Source of the DNA: Psychroserpens sp. SPM9
Lineage (GTDB): Bacteria > Bacteroidota > Bacteroidia > Flavobacteriales > Flavobacteriaceae
Direction: 5' to 3'
Length of the DNA stretch: 64,000 nt
Assembly (NCBI RefSeq): GCF_025153525.1
Contig: NZ_JANZNR010000001.1
Span: forward strand, 806,001 to 870,000
Under the pieces are notes generated by a model. It was not told the origin of the DNA. It did not search any database and saw nothing but the letters and a program-made list of their open reading frames with translations. Below, in pieces: positions 53,837 to 62,476 of this stretch. Within the stretch, counting starts at the first letter, position 1, and the number at the start of each line of letters is the position of its first letter. Made by a program: the position numbers and the translations under genes.

Positions 53837-54970
53837 CTATATGATACTACTCAATCTAAACATAGGTAAATACATTGCTATTAGTATGAATCCAACAAAG
53901 ACACCAATAAAAATAATAATGAAAGGTTCTAATAAAGTAGATAACATCTTAGAACTATTTTGAACTTTAGCTGCATAGATCGTATTAAGTTTAGTGAAAA
54001 TATATTCTGTCTGATTAGTCTCTTCAGACACCTTAACTAAGGTTATCATTCTATCATCAAATAAGTCATGATTACTCAGAGAATTACTGAAAGAATGTCC
54101 CTGCACTATGTGCTTTTCAACATCATCAAGTGCAGTAGTAAGTGGATAAAAATCAATCATTTTCTTGACCAAACCTACGCTACTAACGATAGGTAACTTT
54201 GAAGCTGTGAGTAGCATCATTGACTGAGTAAATTGTGACAAATACATTGTTTTTAAAAACTTCCCGATAAAAGGTATTCTAATTAGTGTCCTATCCTTAA
54301 TACGTTTGTACCAGTACTTCTTTCTAACCACCATATTAGTAAGTATGAAACTAAAAATTAATAATAAAATTAGCCAACCATAATTTTGAATCGTATTGGA
54401 TAAATTCACAACAAACTGCGTAATCGCCGGAAGCTCTACGTTTTGTTGTTTGAAAATATCCTGAAACATAGGTACAACAAACTGCAACATAAAAATGACA
54501 ACCAAAATGGCTGTAGTTAATATGATCGTTGGGTAGGTTAATGCACTAATGAGTTGTCGACGTTGTTCATTTTTTTTAGCATAAAAATCTCCAAGTTGTT
54601 GTGCTATTTTTGACATAGTTCCAGTTTCCTCTCCAATTTTTATAGAATGATATTCATAGTCTGAAAAATCCTTATAAGGCTTTATCGCCTCTGAAAAACT
54701 TTGACCGTTTACAATGGCTTTGAGTATCGCTTCTAAAATGATTTTTGTTTTCTTATTCTTTTGAGAATTAATAATGAGTTCTAAGGATTGTTTCAAATTT
54801 ATTCCAGCATTAAGTAGTACGCTCAGCTCACTATAAAAGGCCTCTTTTATCTTATTAGAAAACGGTTTCTTTAAAACCACAATCTCTTTATTTAAGATAG
54901 ATTCAATAGAATTATTGCCTTTAGTCGCGATAGTTTTATGTTCATGTATGTTATCTAGTTGAAATGCCAT
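53837..54970 (-). CDS. GspF/PilC-type inner-membrane platform protein
   Basis: This 377-aa protein carries two T2SSF domains. The first has FYSELSVLLNAGINLKQSLE and YHSIKIGEETGTM, the second MLLTASKLPIVSSVGLVKKM and VSEETNQTE. Membrane helices are near 147-170, 195-215 and 345-370. It is the membrane platform of T2SS/T4P machines. It ends the minus operon, tail to tail with the M-like gene. Confidence 0.9.
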   Translation of the reverse strand: MAFQLDNIHEHKTIATKGNNSIESILNKEIVVLKKPFSNKIKEAFYSELSVLLNAGINLKQSLELIINSQKNKKTKIILEAILKAIVNGQSFSEAIKPYKDFSDYEYHSIKIGEETGTMSKIAQQLGDFYAKKNEQRRQLISALTYPTIILTTAILVVIFMLQFVVPMFQDIFKQQNVELPAITQFVVNLSNTIQNYGWLILLLIFSFILTNMVVRKKYWYKRIKDRTLIRIPFIGKFLKTMYLSQFTQSMMLLTASKLPIVSSVGLVKKMIDFYPLTTALDDVEKHIVQGHSFSNSLSNHDLFDDRMITLVKVSEETNQTEYIFTKLNTIYAAKVQNSSKMLSTLLEPFIIIFIGVFVGFILIAMYLPMFRLSSII

Positions 54971-55428
54971 TAATCCATAAATTGTATTGCATCATTTCGT
55001 TTGAAAAAAAACAGATGTTGATCTCCATATACTTTTGGTAATTCTAATCTAAACGCATCTACTTTAAAATCTGAGGTTTTGTTGCCGTTGAAATAAAATA
55101 GTTTCTCATCAATCTGTACGTGAAAGGTATCCACCGATTTGGTGATAAAATTCTTACTGAACCTGTAAACTACCGAGTCTAGTTCAGATTTAAAAACCAA
55201 CTTATCATCCCTTTCAACAAACGATACTTTCCCGTGCTTAGCAATATCGATCCATAAGGATTGCTCCAACCTGCTTAATTCGGTATTGGTTTTTAAATTC
55301 TCTTGTATAGCCCACATATTTCTTTGAATAAGTGTTAATACCGTAAAGGCCATACCAATTATGATGGTTGATATTATGATAACAATCAGCATCTCATTGA
55401 GCGTATATGCGTTGATTTTTGATTTCAT
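54970..55428 (-). CDS. Minor pseudopilin, GspJ-like
   Basis: This 152-aa protein has the prepilin start AYTLNEMLIVIIISTIIIG with Glu5. The globular part (LSRLEQSLWIDIAKHGKVSF, VVYRFSKNF) resembles GspJ/PilW. It overlaps both neighbours by 1 bp. It is probably part of the pseudopilus tip. Confidence 0.7.
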   Translation of the reverse strand: MKSKINAYTLNEMLIVIIISTIIIGMAFTVLTLIQRNMWAIQENLKTNTELSRLEQSLWIDIAKHGKVSFVERDDKLVFKSELDSVVYRFSKNFITKSVDTFHVQIDEKLFYFNGNKTSDFKVDAFRLELPKVYGDQHLFFFKRNDAIQFMD

Positions 55429-55757
55429 TAGTTGTAAGTTGTTATCACTACTGTTTTATTAGTTAAGGGGTGAAACGCTGAGAGCTGGATGAATTTTTGC
55501 TGTTCTTGTTGCTCTTCAGTAATAGAAATATTCCATCCTAAATAATCATCTTGATATGGCACTGCTAATTTCCCGCTACTATATAAATATTCTAACTCAC
55601 AGAGATGTGATGTAATTGGTCTTGTATTATTTCTGATCGTATTAGAAAATACATTGTTTAGAATCATACTTGAGACCATAAATATGACTATAATCAAAAC
55701 CGTAGCCACCAAAGTCTCCATGATACTAGAGCCTTTTATCTTTTTTAGTATAACCAT
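55428..55757 (-). CDS. Minor pseudopilin, GspI/PilV-like
   Basis: This 109-aa protein begins MVILKKIKGSSIMETLVATV, with the Gly/Ser cleavage site and Glu5 in SSIMETLV, then a hydrophobic helix and a small globular end. Position between the J-like and K-like genes fits the usual I-J-K tip set. It overlaps the K-like gene by 13 bp. Confidence 0.7.
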   Translation of the reverse strand: MVILKKIKGSSIMETLVATVLIIVIFMVSSMILNNVFSNTIRNNTRPITSHLCELEYLYSSGKLAVPYQDDYLGWNISITEEQQEQQKFIQLSAFHPLTNKTVVITTYN

Positions 55758-56998
55758 TTCATAACTTGTTTTGGAGATTTATCAAGTGATAATCCAACAT
55801 ATTCTTCGCTCATCTTATCAATATTAATCTCAGCATTAAATAGATGGTTTTGATAGGTAGTACCATCTTCTCTGACTATGAAATTGTTGGTATATACAGA
55901 GCCATACACTGTGCCTCTTAATTCTAAGTTCTGCTCACAATACACCTCTCCTTCGATAATTACATCGCTTTCTATTTCGAGTTGAGCCTGGTAGTTATCA
56001 GCCGTAGTCTTACCCAAACATAAAAGACTCCCTTTGATTTGAGATTTGGATGTCATCTTTAAAAAATGGTCTTGCTCTTTCTCATAATCACTAATCAATA
56101 CTAAAGCTGATGGATATCCAAGTCTAACGTGGTCTGAAACTAAAATAGAACCAGTTGCTAAGGCCTGGAATGTACCTTTTACGTTGTCTTTAATTTCTAT
56201 TTCAGGTGCAATTAAAATTATATCAGTAAGTAATGAGGACTCATCAACAGTTATTTTAGTATTCGAGTGAACAATGATATGTCCGCTAAGCTCCATATCA
56301 GTCAGCATAATTTCGTTAGGACTGTATGCCAGAAGTAAGTTATTATGAAACGAATTAACTACTTTTTTCTTAGCATTGAGATCGAAATATTGAACTTCCG
56401 TTTGCTTTGTCCATTCACCTCGAGATAATAAAGTAATATACTGACGCATTCTATTATCCAGCTGAGGGAATTTTTTGCTTTCTTTAATCTCGCCATATAC
56501 GGCTCGAGTTCCATAATAGGGTTGTCCAGAAATGTGACCTGTTTTTACGCCTCGCTCAGGCAATAGTGCTGTTCCTGTAATTTTTGTTATTCCTACTACC
56601 ACTAATGGTTTTCTATTGTCATTGAGAAATAATGCTATTTTAGATTTCTGGCCTTGCTGTCCCACTATTGCAACTTTAGCAAGCTTTTTATTTTTGATTT
56701 GAGCTTCTGAGTATACCTTTTCAAACACGCCCCAAAACTCCTTATGGACTCTTAGAGATTTATAGTCTTCATCCATAAGAGGAATCGTCAGCGTATCATT
56801 CCCTTTATAGGATTGTGCTTGATGATCATAAAACCCTCTATCGACCAATTTAGTAAGTTCAATAATATGATTCGTTTGTAATCGAAATCGCTTATGAACG
56901 TGAGTCAAAATAAGAAAAGAGGATAAGAGTAGTGCTATCACTACAATTATAAAAGTGACCATCTGTAATGAGCCTGCCTTTAACTTTTTTATTCTCAC
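55745..56998 (-). CDS. GspK/PilX-like large minor pseudopilin
   Basis: This 417-aa protein starts MRIKKLKAGSLQMVTFIIVV with a prepilin-like hydrophobic helix but without Glu5, as in GspK. The C-terminal half (residues ~220-380) has repeated beta strands (VDESSLLTDIILIAPEIEIK, IEGEVYCEQNLELRG) like a bactofilin or beta-helix fold, unusual for GspK. It may cap the pseudopilus. It overlaps the upstream gene by 4 bp. Confidence 0.55.
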   Translation of the reverse strand: MRIKKLKAGSLQMVTFIIVVIALLLSSFLILTHVHKRFRLQTNHIIELTKLVDRGFYDHQAQSYKGNDTLTIPLMDEDYKSLRVHKEFWGVFEKVYSEAQIKNKKLAKVAIVGQQGQKSKIALFLNDNRKPLVVVGITKITGTALLPERGVKTGHISGQPYYGTRAVYGEIKESKKFPQLDNRMRQYITLLSRGEWTKQTEVQYFDLNAKKKVVNSFHNNLLLAYSPNEIMLTDMELSGHIIVHSNTKITVDESSLLTDIILIAPEIEIKDNVKGTFQALATGSILVSDHVRLGYPSALVLISDYEKEQDHFLKMTSKSQIKGSLLCLGKTTADNYQAQLEIESDVIIEGEVYCEQNLELRGTVYGSVYTNNFIVREDGTTYQNHLFNAEINIDKMSEEYVGLSLDKSPKQVMKWLY

Positions 56999-57453
56999 CC
57001 CTTTTTGCTGAATGTTTTATTATTGTTTTTATACCTAAGGGTCACTCGATTTTTATTCCCATAAAGCAGAGTCATACTATCTCTGGATTCACCTGATTTA
57101 AAAAGACACTGCTTTCCATCAACACTAACAATAAACACATTCTCTTTTCTGTTTTTCCCTTTTACAATACCTAAGTATTCTATTGTTCGCCATGCTATTG
57201 TTTTCTGTTTACTTTTAATGACCTTAGATCTTTTCTTTTTCAATACTGTTCCTAAAAAAGGATCTTTATCGACTGTACTAATCGAAAAAGCATCTATTTT
57301 GGTGTCTAGTTTAAACTCTTTAGCAGCAACAGGTAGTTGCGAGTTTAATTCTGGAAGATCAGGGTTTAGACCTGAAATTAGCTTGTAAGTGAAAGTCCCC
57401 CAAACGCCTAGTACCAAAACTAGTAATATGTATGTTTTCTTTTTAGTCTTCAA
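56995..57453 (-). CDS. GspC/PilP-like protein
   Basis: This 152-aa protein has an N-terminal membrane helix (YILLVLVLGVWGTFTYKL), then the DPFLG motif and an HR/PilP-like beta domain (IEYLGIVKGKN, ENVFIVSVDGKQCLFKSGE, NRVTLRYKNNNKTF). Such proteins connect the inner-membrane platform to the secretin. It is the second gene of the minus operon. Confidence 0.7.
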   Translation of the reverse strand: MKTKKKTYILLVLVLGVWGTFTYKLISGLNPDLPELNSQLPVAAKEFKLDTKIDAFSISTVDKDPFLGTVLKKKRSKVIKSKQKTIAWRTIEYLGIVKGKNRKENVFIVSVDGKQCLFKSGESRDSMTLLYGNKNRVTLRYKNNNKTFSKKG

Positions 57454-57802
57454 CGATTAGGTTTTGAGTGGTGAACTGAGTTTCATAGGCGAAATTAATT
57501 GCCTTAACACGCCATTGGTAGCTATTAGCTTCTAAGGCTTTTGTAAAACTTGAAGTTGAAATAATCGTATCCGCAACAATTTGCTGAGTGGATTCAAAAT
57601 CAGGAGTTGCTATCTGCAATTGGTACTGATCTGCAAACTCAATAGGTTGCCATGAAAAGTTTATGGAAGTAATTGAAATAGTAGCATTGTTAGTTGGAGC
57701 CATAATGCTGACCGTCTCATTAGATATATCTTCAACAGCTATAATCTCTTCACAACTATAAAGACTTACTAGCATTAGAAAAATCAGTAGCTTCTTAACC
57801 AT
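57443..57802 (-). CDS. Lipoprotein with FN3-like domain, T2SS operon
   Basis: This 119-aa protein has a lipoprotein signal (LLIFLMLVSLYSC). The mature part is a single fibronectin III-like domain (VSIMAPTNNATISITSINFSW, SYQWRVKAINFAYET). As first gene of the minus operon, preceded by the shared TGCTTT pair, it could be a pilotin-like or outer-membrane partner of the secretin. Confidence 0.65.
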   Translation of the reverse strand: MVKKLLIFLMLVSLYSCEEIIAVEDISNETVSIMAPTNNATISITSINFSWQPIEFADQYQLQIATPDFESTQQIVADTIISTSSFTKALEANSYQWRVKAINFAYETQFTTQNLIVED

Positions 57803-57863
57803 TTATATAAGTATCAAATTTGATCTAAGATACTTACTAAGGTGCTATCTCTATTGTGCAATA

Positions 57864-57891
57864 TGCTTTAAAAAACTAAGCGTTTTGCTTT
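57864..57891 (-). promoter_or_regulatory. TGCTTT-N16-TGCTTT motif upstream of the minus T2SS operon
   Basis: TGCTTT occurs at 57864-57869 and 57886-57891, spacing 22 bp, 62-89 bp upstream of the start at 57802. The context TGCTTTAAAAAAnTAAG then TTTTGCTTTAAA is nearly the same as upstream of 60118. Confidence 0.55.
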
Positions 57892-57927
57892 AAATCAATA
57901 ATAAGATATTTTGATAGTAAAGAAAAG

Positions 57928-57945
57928 GATGGACTTTAGTCCATC
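57928..57945 (-). terminator. Intrinsic terminator after the beta-helix gene
   Basis: GATGGAC (57928-57934) and GTCCATC (57939-57945) flank a 4-nt loop, 25 bp beyond the stop at 57971. T-rich tracts flank both sides. Confidence 0.65.
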
Positions 57946-57970
57946 TTTTTCTTTATATGTAAGTAGAATA

Positions 57971-60118
57971 TTAATAGTATTCAATAACACACATAAACTC
58001 ATTTGCAACTTGGTCTGCTTGATTAGTAATATCTTTTAAAACTAACTTTCCCTCTGGAAGGTTTTTGATGTTTACATAAACATCTTGTGAAAAACGAAAT
58101 CCATCTTTCATCATTGCAAGTGGCGATTTAAGTTCAAAACTCGAATTAAAGTCATCCGTGATTATAACATTATTAATATCTGTTAAAGCAAATTGTACTG
58201 TTCGTATTGATGTCAATCTATTTTTTGGTAAATACCAACTTACTTTAGTTATGATAGACTCTGCCTCTTCTGGAAAGTTTAAAGTAAATGATTGTCCTGC
58301 AAGTGGGTTTTCTCCTCTTGCTGGATGAGCTATCTTTATATACTTCTTTTTGAGACCACTATTACTATAGGATGGATAAAAGTTAACTGATGAAGCTTCT
58401 AGGGTATAAAAATTAACACCTGAAACGCCATAATTATTCTCAAAAATAGCATCTCTAATTTCTATATTTGCAATACCACTAATATTGTTATTGAACCCAT
58501 GATTTACTCTAACAAAATCATCTAAAGAGTTTCTATGTGGGAACGAACAATTTTCATAAAGAATTTTTCCAGTACCTCTCCATGAGTTATTTTGATAATT
58601 AAAGTCATGATAACCCATCATCACTGAATTTTTGAAATTCACATTTAAAGAATTCCCAACAGTTCCTGTGCCTTGAAGATTGAACTCAAAATGCTTTAAA
58701 GTATTTATATCAATAAAATTAGGATCCTGTTGCTCAAGTCCAAATTTAAAAACTTGAGAACCAAAATCTGCATTTATCTCAATATTGCCTTGGTTCCAAT
58801 TACTTTTAAGAACCCTTGCATGCTCATTTTTTAGTTCAAATCTTCCATTAATAATCCTGAAATCATTCACACCTCTACTCGCGTTATTATCTCTCAATTC
58901 GAAAATATAAGTGTCACTTTCTGGTTCAAAGCCAGACCAATCACAATTCACAAATTTAAAATGCCCTCCATTATCCGAAATAATGGTACTACCAATTTTT
59001 GACCAGAACTTTGTCTCATTGAACCAATAATTTAAAAACTGACCAGAATCTTTCACATCCATAATTACTTGGATTTCTCCATTGAAAGAGCACTTTTCAA
59101 AACTCCATTCAGAATTTGTATTAGGGCTTGTTCCTCCCCTTATCGTAAACACTCTGTTATATCTTCCTAGAAATGTACAACGCTCAAATAGATAATCCTG
59201 AGCACCTCCATTGGATTCAGAATAGAAAGCATTCGTAGTTGATGAATTACCAATAAAAGTTATATCCTGAAATGTAATAAACAAACCTCTATCTAAATTT
59301 CTGAACGCATAAGTATTTCCAGTATTTGTAAGTGATAGTATTGCATTACCATCTGAAAAGTAATTAATTCCTGCCAATCTTACATTATAATTACTATCTA
59401 TATCATCTGTAAACAAGGCATCTGCACCTATAATATATTCTCCTGAGGGTATAAAAATTCCTGAATAAGACTGTCTATTACTAACAAGAGCGTCAAAATC
59501 GTGAAATCTAAACTTCCTTTTAAAAGCACTTAACGTATTTTGAAATGCAATTGTATTGTTGGATATAAGAGTTAAATCTGTCGTATCTCCTCCATCTCCC
59601 TTAGCTCCAAACCATTTTACATTTAGTGCACTATCAACTAAGCTACGCTTCCATCCGTCGAAAACCAATCCTCCATCATTCTCATTAGCCAACGTATTAT
59701 CATACACAAAAACGCCTCCACCTCCATCATGCTTTTCGTGATAACCTAAAACAATGGCCGTATTAATGTCGGTACCACAGTTGTTATGAATGTCATCTAG
59801 CTCTGAAACGGTATCAATAGTAATTATTTTTGTTGCACAGATTAATAAACTTTTTAGAACATCGTTATTAGCTTTCACTGGTACCCAATCCTTTCCTGTA
59901 AAGTAATATAAACCAGATATACCATCAGTTTGATAAACAAATATTCCCTCTTTAAGATTATCCATTTTTAAACGCTCTTTTTCAGTAACTTGAGCTAATG
60001 GATTTTTAATACTCTCCAAGTTCATTTCCAAAATTGAACCTAATTCTTTCTCCTGCGAGCTAATACTACCAGATATCAGTAAAGCACAGATAATAACTAA
60101 TAATCTAAATTTTTTCAT
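57971..60118 (-). CDS. Secreted pectate-lyase-like beta-helix protein
   Basis: This 715-aa protein has a signal peptide (LLVIICALLISGSISSQ). GIFVYQTDGISGLYYFTGKD then resembles flavobacterial tail-like modules. The pectate-lyase-3 signature is VKWFGAKGDGGDTTD with NTIAFQNTL and IFIPSGEYII, followed by right-handed beta-helix sequence to ~560 and a beta-sandwich end. No catalytic residues can be assigned. It may bind or cut polysaccharide. It shares the TGCTTT motif with the RHS and T2SS operons, so it is a candidate substrate of that system. Confidence 0.75.
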   Translation of the reverse strand: MKKFRLLVIICALLISGSISSQEKELGSILEMNLESIKNPLAQVTEKERLKMDNLKEGIFVYQTDGISGLYYFTGKDWVPVKANNDVLKSLLICATKIITIDTVSELDDIHNNCGTDINTAIVLGYHEKHDGGGGVFVYDNTLANENDGGLVFDGWKRSLVDSALNVKWFGAKGDGGDTTDLTLISNNTIAFQNTLSAFKRKFRFHDFDALVSNRQSYSGIFIPSGEYIIGADALFTDDIDSNYNVRLAGINYFSDGNAILSLTNTGNTYAFRNLDRGLFITFQDITFIGNSSTTNAFYSESNGGAQDYLFERCTFLGRYNRVFTIRGGTSPNTNSEWSFEKCSFNGEIQVIMDVKDSGQFLNYWFNETKFWSKIGSTIISDNGGHFKFVNCDWSGFEPESDTYIFELRDNNASRGVNDFRIINGRFELKNEHARVLKSNWNQGNIEINADFGSQVFKFGLEQQDPNFIDINTLKHFEFNLQGTGTVGNSLNVNFKNSVMMGYHDFNYQNNSWRGTGKILYENCSFPHRNSLDDFVRVNHGFNNNISGIANIEIRDAIFENNYGVSGVNFYTLEASSVNFYPSYSNSGLKKKYIKIAHPARGENPLAGQSFTLNFPEEAESIITKVSWYLPKNRLTSIRTVQFALTDINNVIITDDFNSSFELKSPLAMMKDGFRFSQDVYVNIKNLPEGKLVLKDITNQADQVANEFMCVIEYY

Positions 60119-60220
60119 AATATTTTTTTAATGTTAATATTCCAAATAAATACTATTACACCAATGATGTTGAACTCAATTGGAAGTTACTAATCACTAA
60201 AAAGGTTTTATTAAAGAATC

Positions 60221-60247
60221 TGCTTTAAAAAAATAAGATTTTGCTTT
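60221..60247 (-). promoter_or_regulatory. TGCTTT-N15-TGCTTT motif upstream of the beta-helix gene
   Basis: TGCTTT occurs at 60221-60226 and 60242-60247, spacing 21 bp, 103-129 bp upstream of the start at 60118. The 3' flank TTAAA and middle TAAG match the motif at 57864-57891. Confidence 0.55.
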
Positions 60248-60371
60248 AAAAATTGAGGCTTAAGATTAAGAGTATAAAAGTATTTAATATAAAAAAACTT
60301 ATTTCAATAAATTTTTACCACACAACTCTTTGAAAATCAGAATTAAGCGGTTCGATAGTAGACTATGAAGG

Positions 60372-60519
60372 GGAGCAAACAAAAGTTCAACAGTAATGTT
60401 GGACTTTTTTTGTGGATTAAATTGGGCGAAAAGTTTATCCCGAAAACGAAGTGATTCGGGGAGCCCAAGAGGAGGAGCAAACAAAAGTTCAACAGTGATG
60501 TTGAACTTTTTTTGTGGAT
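60372..60519. terminator. Duplicated terminator-like hairpins (two 46-bp direct repeats)
   Basis: The unit beginning GGAGCAAACAAAAGTTCAAC occurs at 60372-60417 and 60474-60519. It contains an 11-bp stem (AAAAGTTCAAC / GTTGAACTTTT in copy 2; one mismatch in copy 1) followed by seven T and GTGGAT. Between them CCCGAA/TTCGGG forms another small hairpin. They end the radical SAM gene (60528) on the minus strand and block plus-strand transcription. No gene lies in 60119-60527. Confidence 0.65.
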
Positions 60520-60527
60520 AAACTTTA

Positions 60528-61601
60528 CTAAAATAAACGCATTTGTCCGCTCTTAAATGGCTCGTGAAGTTCTGTGTTTAATATAGGCATAGATTTCCCT
60601 TTAAAATATTTAAGTCGCGCTAATGCAACAAGGTCATTAATTTGTTTGGCAATATGCCCTTCTCCGCGCATGCGTTGTCCAAATCGTGAATCATTGAGTG
60701 TGCCGCCATGACAATTTTCTATTTGATGCAACACTTTTTCGGCTCTGTCTGGCATCGCTTTGTGAATCCAATCAGTGAAAATTTCCCCTATTGCGCCATT
60801 TAATCGAACAATGGTATGTGCAATGCTTAGTGCTCCAGCTTCTGAAACCGCTTTTGCAAGTGGCAAGATTTCATGGCTATTAATTGACGGAATTATAGGT
60901 GCCAGCATCACATTAACAGGAATCCCATTATCACTTAAAACTTTTACGGTTTCTAAACGTTTTTTTATCGTCGCCGTTCTGGGTTCTAGAATACGTCTTG
61001 TGGCTTCAGATAAGGATGTTATGGATACATTGACACTAACTAAATTATCTTGAGCCAAGGCTTTCAAAATGTCTAAATCTCTTAAAATTAAGGCGTTTTT
61101 TGTGATGATACCAACCGGATGTTTATAATCAGAAAACACCTTTAAACACTGTCTTGTAATTTTAAATTGCTGCTCTGCTGGCTGGTAACAATCTGTATTT
61201 CCCGACATGATAATCGGGTAAGCTTTCCAGCTTTTGCGTTTGATAAATGTTTCCAGTAATGCTGGAGCATCTTTTTTAACAAGAATCCGTCGCTCAAAAT
61301 CTAATCCTGCACTAAATCCCCAATATTCATGACTGTTTCTGGCATAACAATAAATACAACCATGTTCACAACCTTGATACATATTCATAGAGTAAGCCAT
61401 CCCAACATCTGGGCTTTTCACTTGATTGACTATCGTTTTAGGAAATACTGAAAGATACTGAGTTTTATTTGGGTCGGCATCCTCGCCTTCTTTAGCACAA
61501 TACTCTAAAAAATCAGCACGTTGTTCGTGACTCAACTCAAAAAAGCGGTTATGAACATTGGCTTGAGCACCACGACCTTTAAGAATTGATTTCTTTAACA
61601 T
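60528..61601 (-). CDS. PA0069-family radical SAM protein
   Basis: This 357-aa protein carries the [4Fe-4S] cluster motif CEHGCIYCYAR (CxxxCxxC) and the family context MNMYQGCEHGC, MSGNTDCYQPAEQ and LAPIIPSINSHEI. These are the hallmarks of PA0069/SplB-related radical SAM enzymes. It uses S-adenosylmethionine for radical chemistry; the substrate is unknown. Composition and lack of mobile neighbours suggest core chromosome. Confidence 0.85.
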   Translation of the reverse strand: MLKKSILKGRGAQANVHNRFFELSHEQRADFLEYCAKEGEDADPNKTQYLSVFPKTIVNQVKSPDVGMAYSMNMYQGCEHGCIYCYARNSHEYWGFSAGLDFERRILVKKDAPALLETFIKRKSWKAYPIIMSGNTDCYQPAEQQFKITRQCLKVFSDYKHPVGIITKNALILRDLDILKALAQDNLVSVNVSITSLSEATRRILEPRTATIKKRLETVKVLSDNGIPVNVMLAPIIPSINSHEILPLAKAVSEAGALSIAHTIVRLNGAIGEIFTDWIHKAMPDRAEKVLHQIENCHGGTLNDSRFGQRMRGEGHIAKQINDLVALARLKYFKGKSMPILNTELHEPFKSGQMRLF

Positions 61602-61682
61602 ATTGCTTATTTTTTTGTAAAATTACAAAATAATACAATGCAAAATGTATGGGTTTCAATTCTTTTTAAAAAATCCTGAGTT

Positions 61683-62465
61683 TTATTTTCCTGGGAAATT
61701 CGCTTTGCGTTTTTCTAAAAATGCAGTAGTGCCTTCTTTAAAATCTTCGGTTCCAAAACATTTACCAAATTGCTTGACTTCAGTTTTATAACCATTAACA
61801 CCATCTTTATAATTCGCATTGATTGATTTTATAGCTGATTTTATGGCAACAGTAGAATTACGCATAATTTTACCTGCAATTTTTTCGGCTAAAGCCAGAA
61901 GCTCACCTTCTGCGGTCACGTGATTTACCAATCCGTACTCCAGAGCCTGATTAGCATCAATCATTCCGGCTGTCATGACCATTTCCATAGCACGACCTTT
62001 TCCAACTAATTGCGGTAAACGCTGCGTACCACCATATCCTGGAATCACACCTAATGACACTTCGGGAAGTCCCATTTTTGCATTGATACTGGCAATTCTA
62101 AAATGGCAAGACATGGCTAGTTCTAAACCACCACCAAGCGCAAAACCGTTGACAGCTGCGATAACTGGTGTTGATAAATTTTCGATATAATCAAATAATA
62201 ATTCTTGTCCTTTGGCTGCTAATTTTTGTCCGTTTTCAACATCAAAATCAGCAAATTCACTAATATCGGCTCCTGCAACAAAAGCTTTTTCTCCACTTCC
62301 GGTGATGATAATCACTTTAGTCTCTTTATGCTTATTTGCCGCTTTAAGTGCCTCATGCAATTCTTGTATAGTGGCTCTATTTAAAGCGTTGAGTTTTGTT
62401 GGTCTATTAACTGTTATTGTAGTAATACCGTTATTTGTACGGCTTAAAATGTTTTGGTAACTCAT
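61683..62465 (-). CDS. Enoyl-CoA hydratase (crotonase family)
   Basis: This 260-aa protein has the crotonase oxyanion segments SGEKAFVAGADISEF and VNGFALGGGLELAMSCHFRIAS. The catalytic Glu positions are in GLPEVSLGVIPGYGGTQ. The length is normal. It hydrates 2-enoyl-CoA in fatty-acid or butyryl-CoA metabolism, probably crotonyl-CoA. It lies 11 bp downstream of the histidine kinase gene. Confidence 0.9.
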   Translation of the reverse strand: MSYQNILSRTNNGITTITVNRPTKLNALNRATIQELHEALKAANKHKETKVIIITGSGEKAFVAGADISEFADFDVENGQKLAAKGQELLFDYIENLSTPVIAAVNGFALGGGLELAMSCHFRIASINAKMGLPEVSLGVIPGYGGTQRLPQLVGKGRAMEMVMTAGMIDANQALEYGLVNHVTAEGELLALAEKIAGKIMRNSTVAIKSAIKSINANYKDGVNGYKTEVKQFGKCFGTEDFKEGTTAFLEKRKANFPGK

Positions 62466-62476
62466 AATGTATTGTA

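Noticed and set aside
57843..57900. Sigma-54 promoter upstream of the minus T2SS operon
   Set aside because: TTTTGCTTT resembles the -12 box, but no GG at -24 with correct spacing is present; the paired TGCTTT motif explains it better.
60299..60484. 61-codon open frame on the minus strand
   Set aside because: It covers the duplicated terminator hairpins and has no domain or neighbours in operon arrangement.
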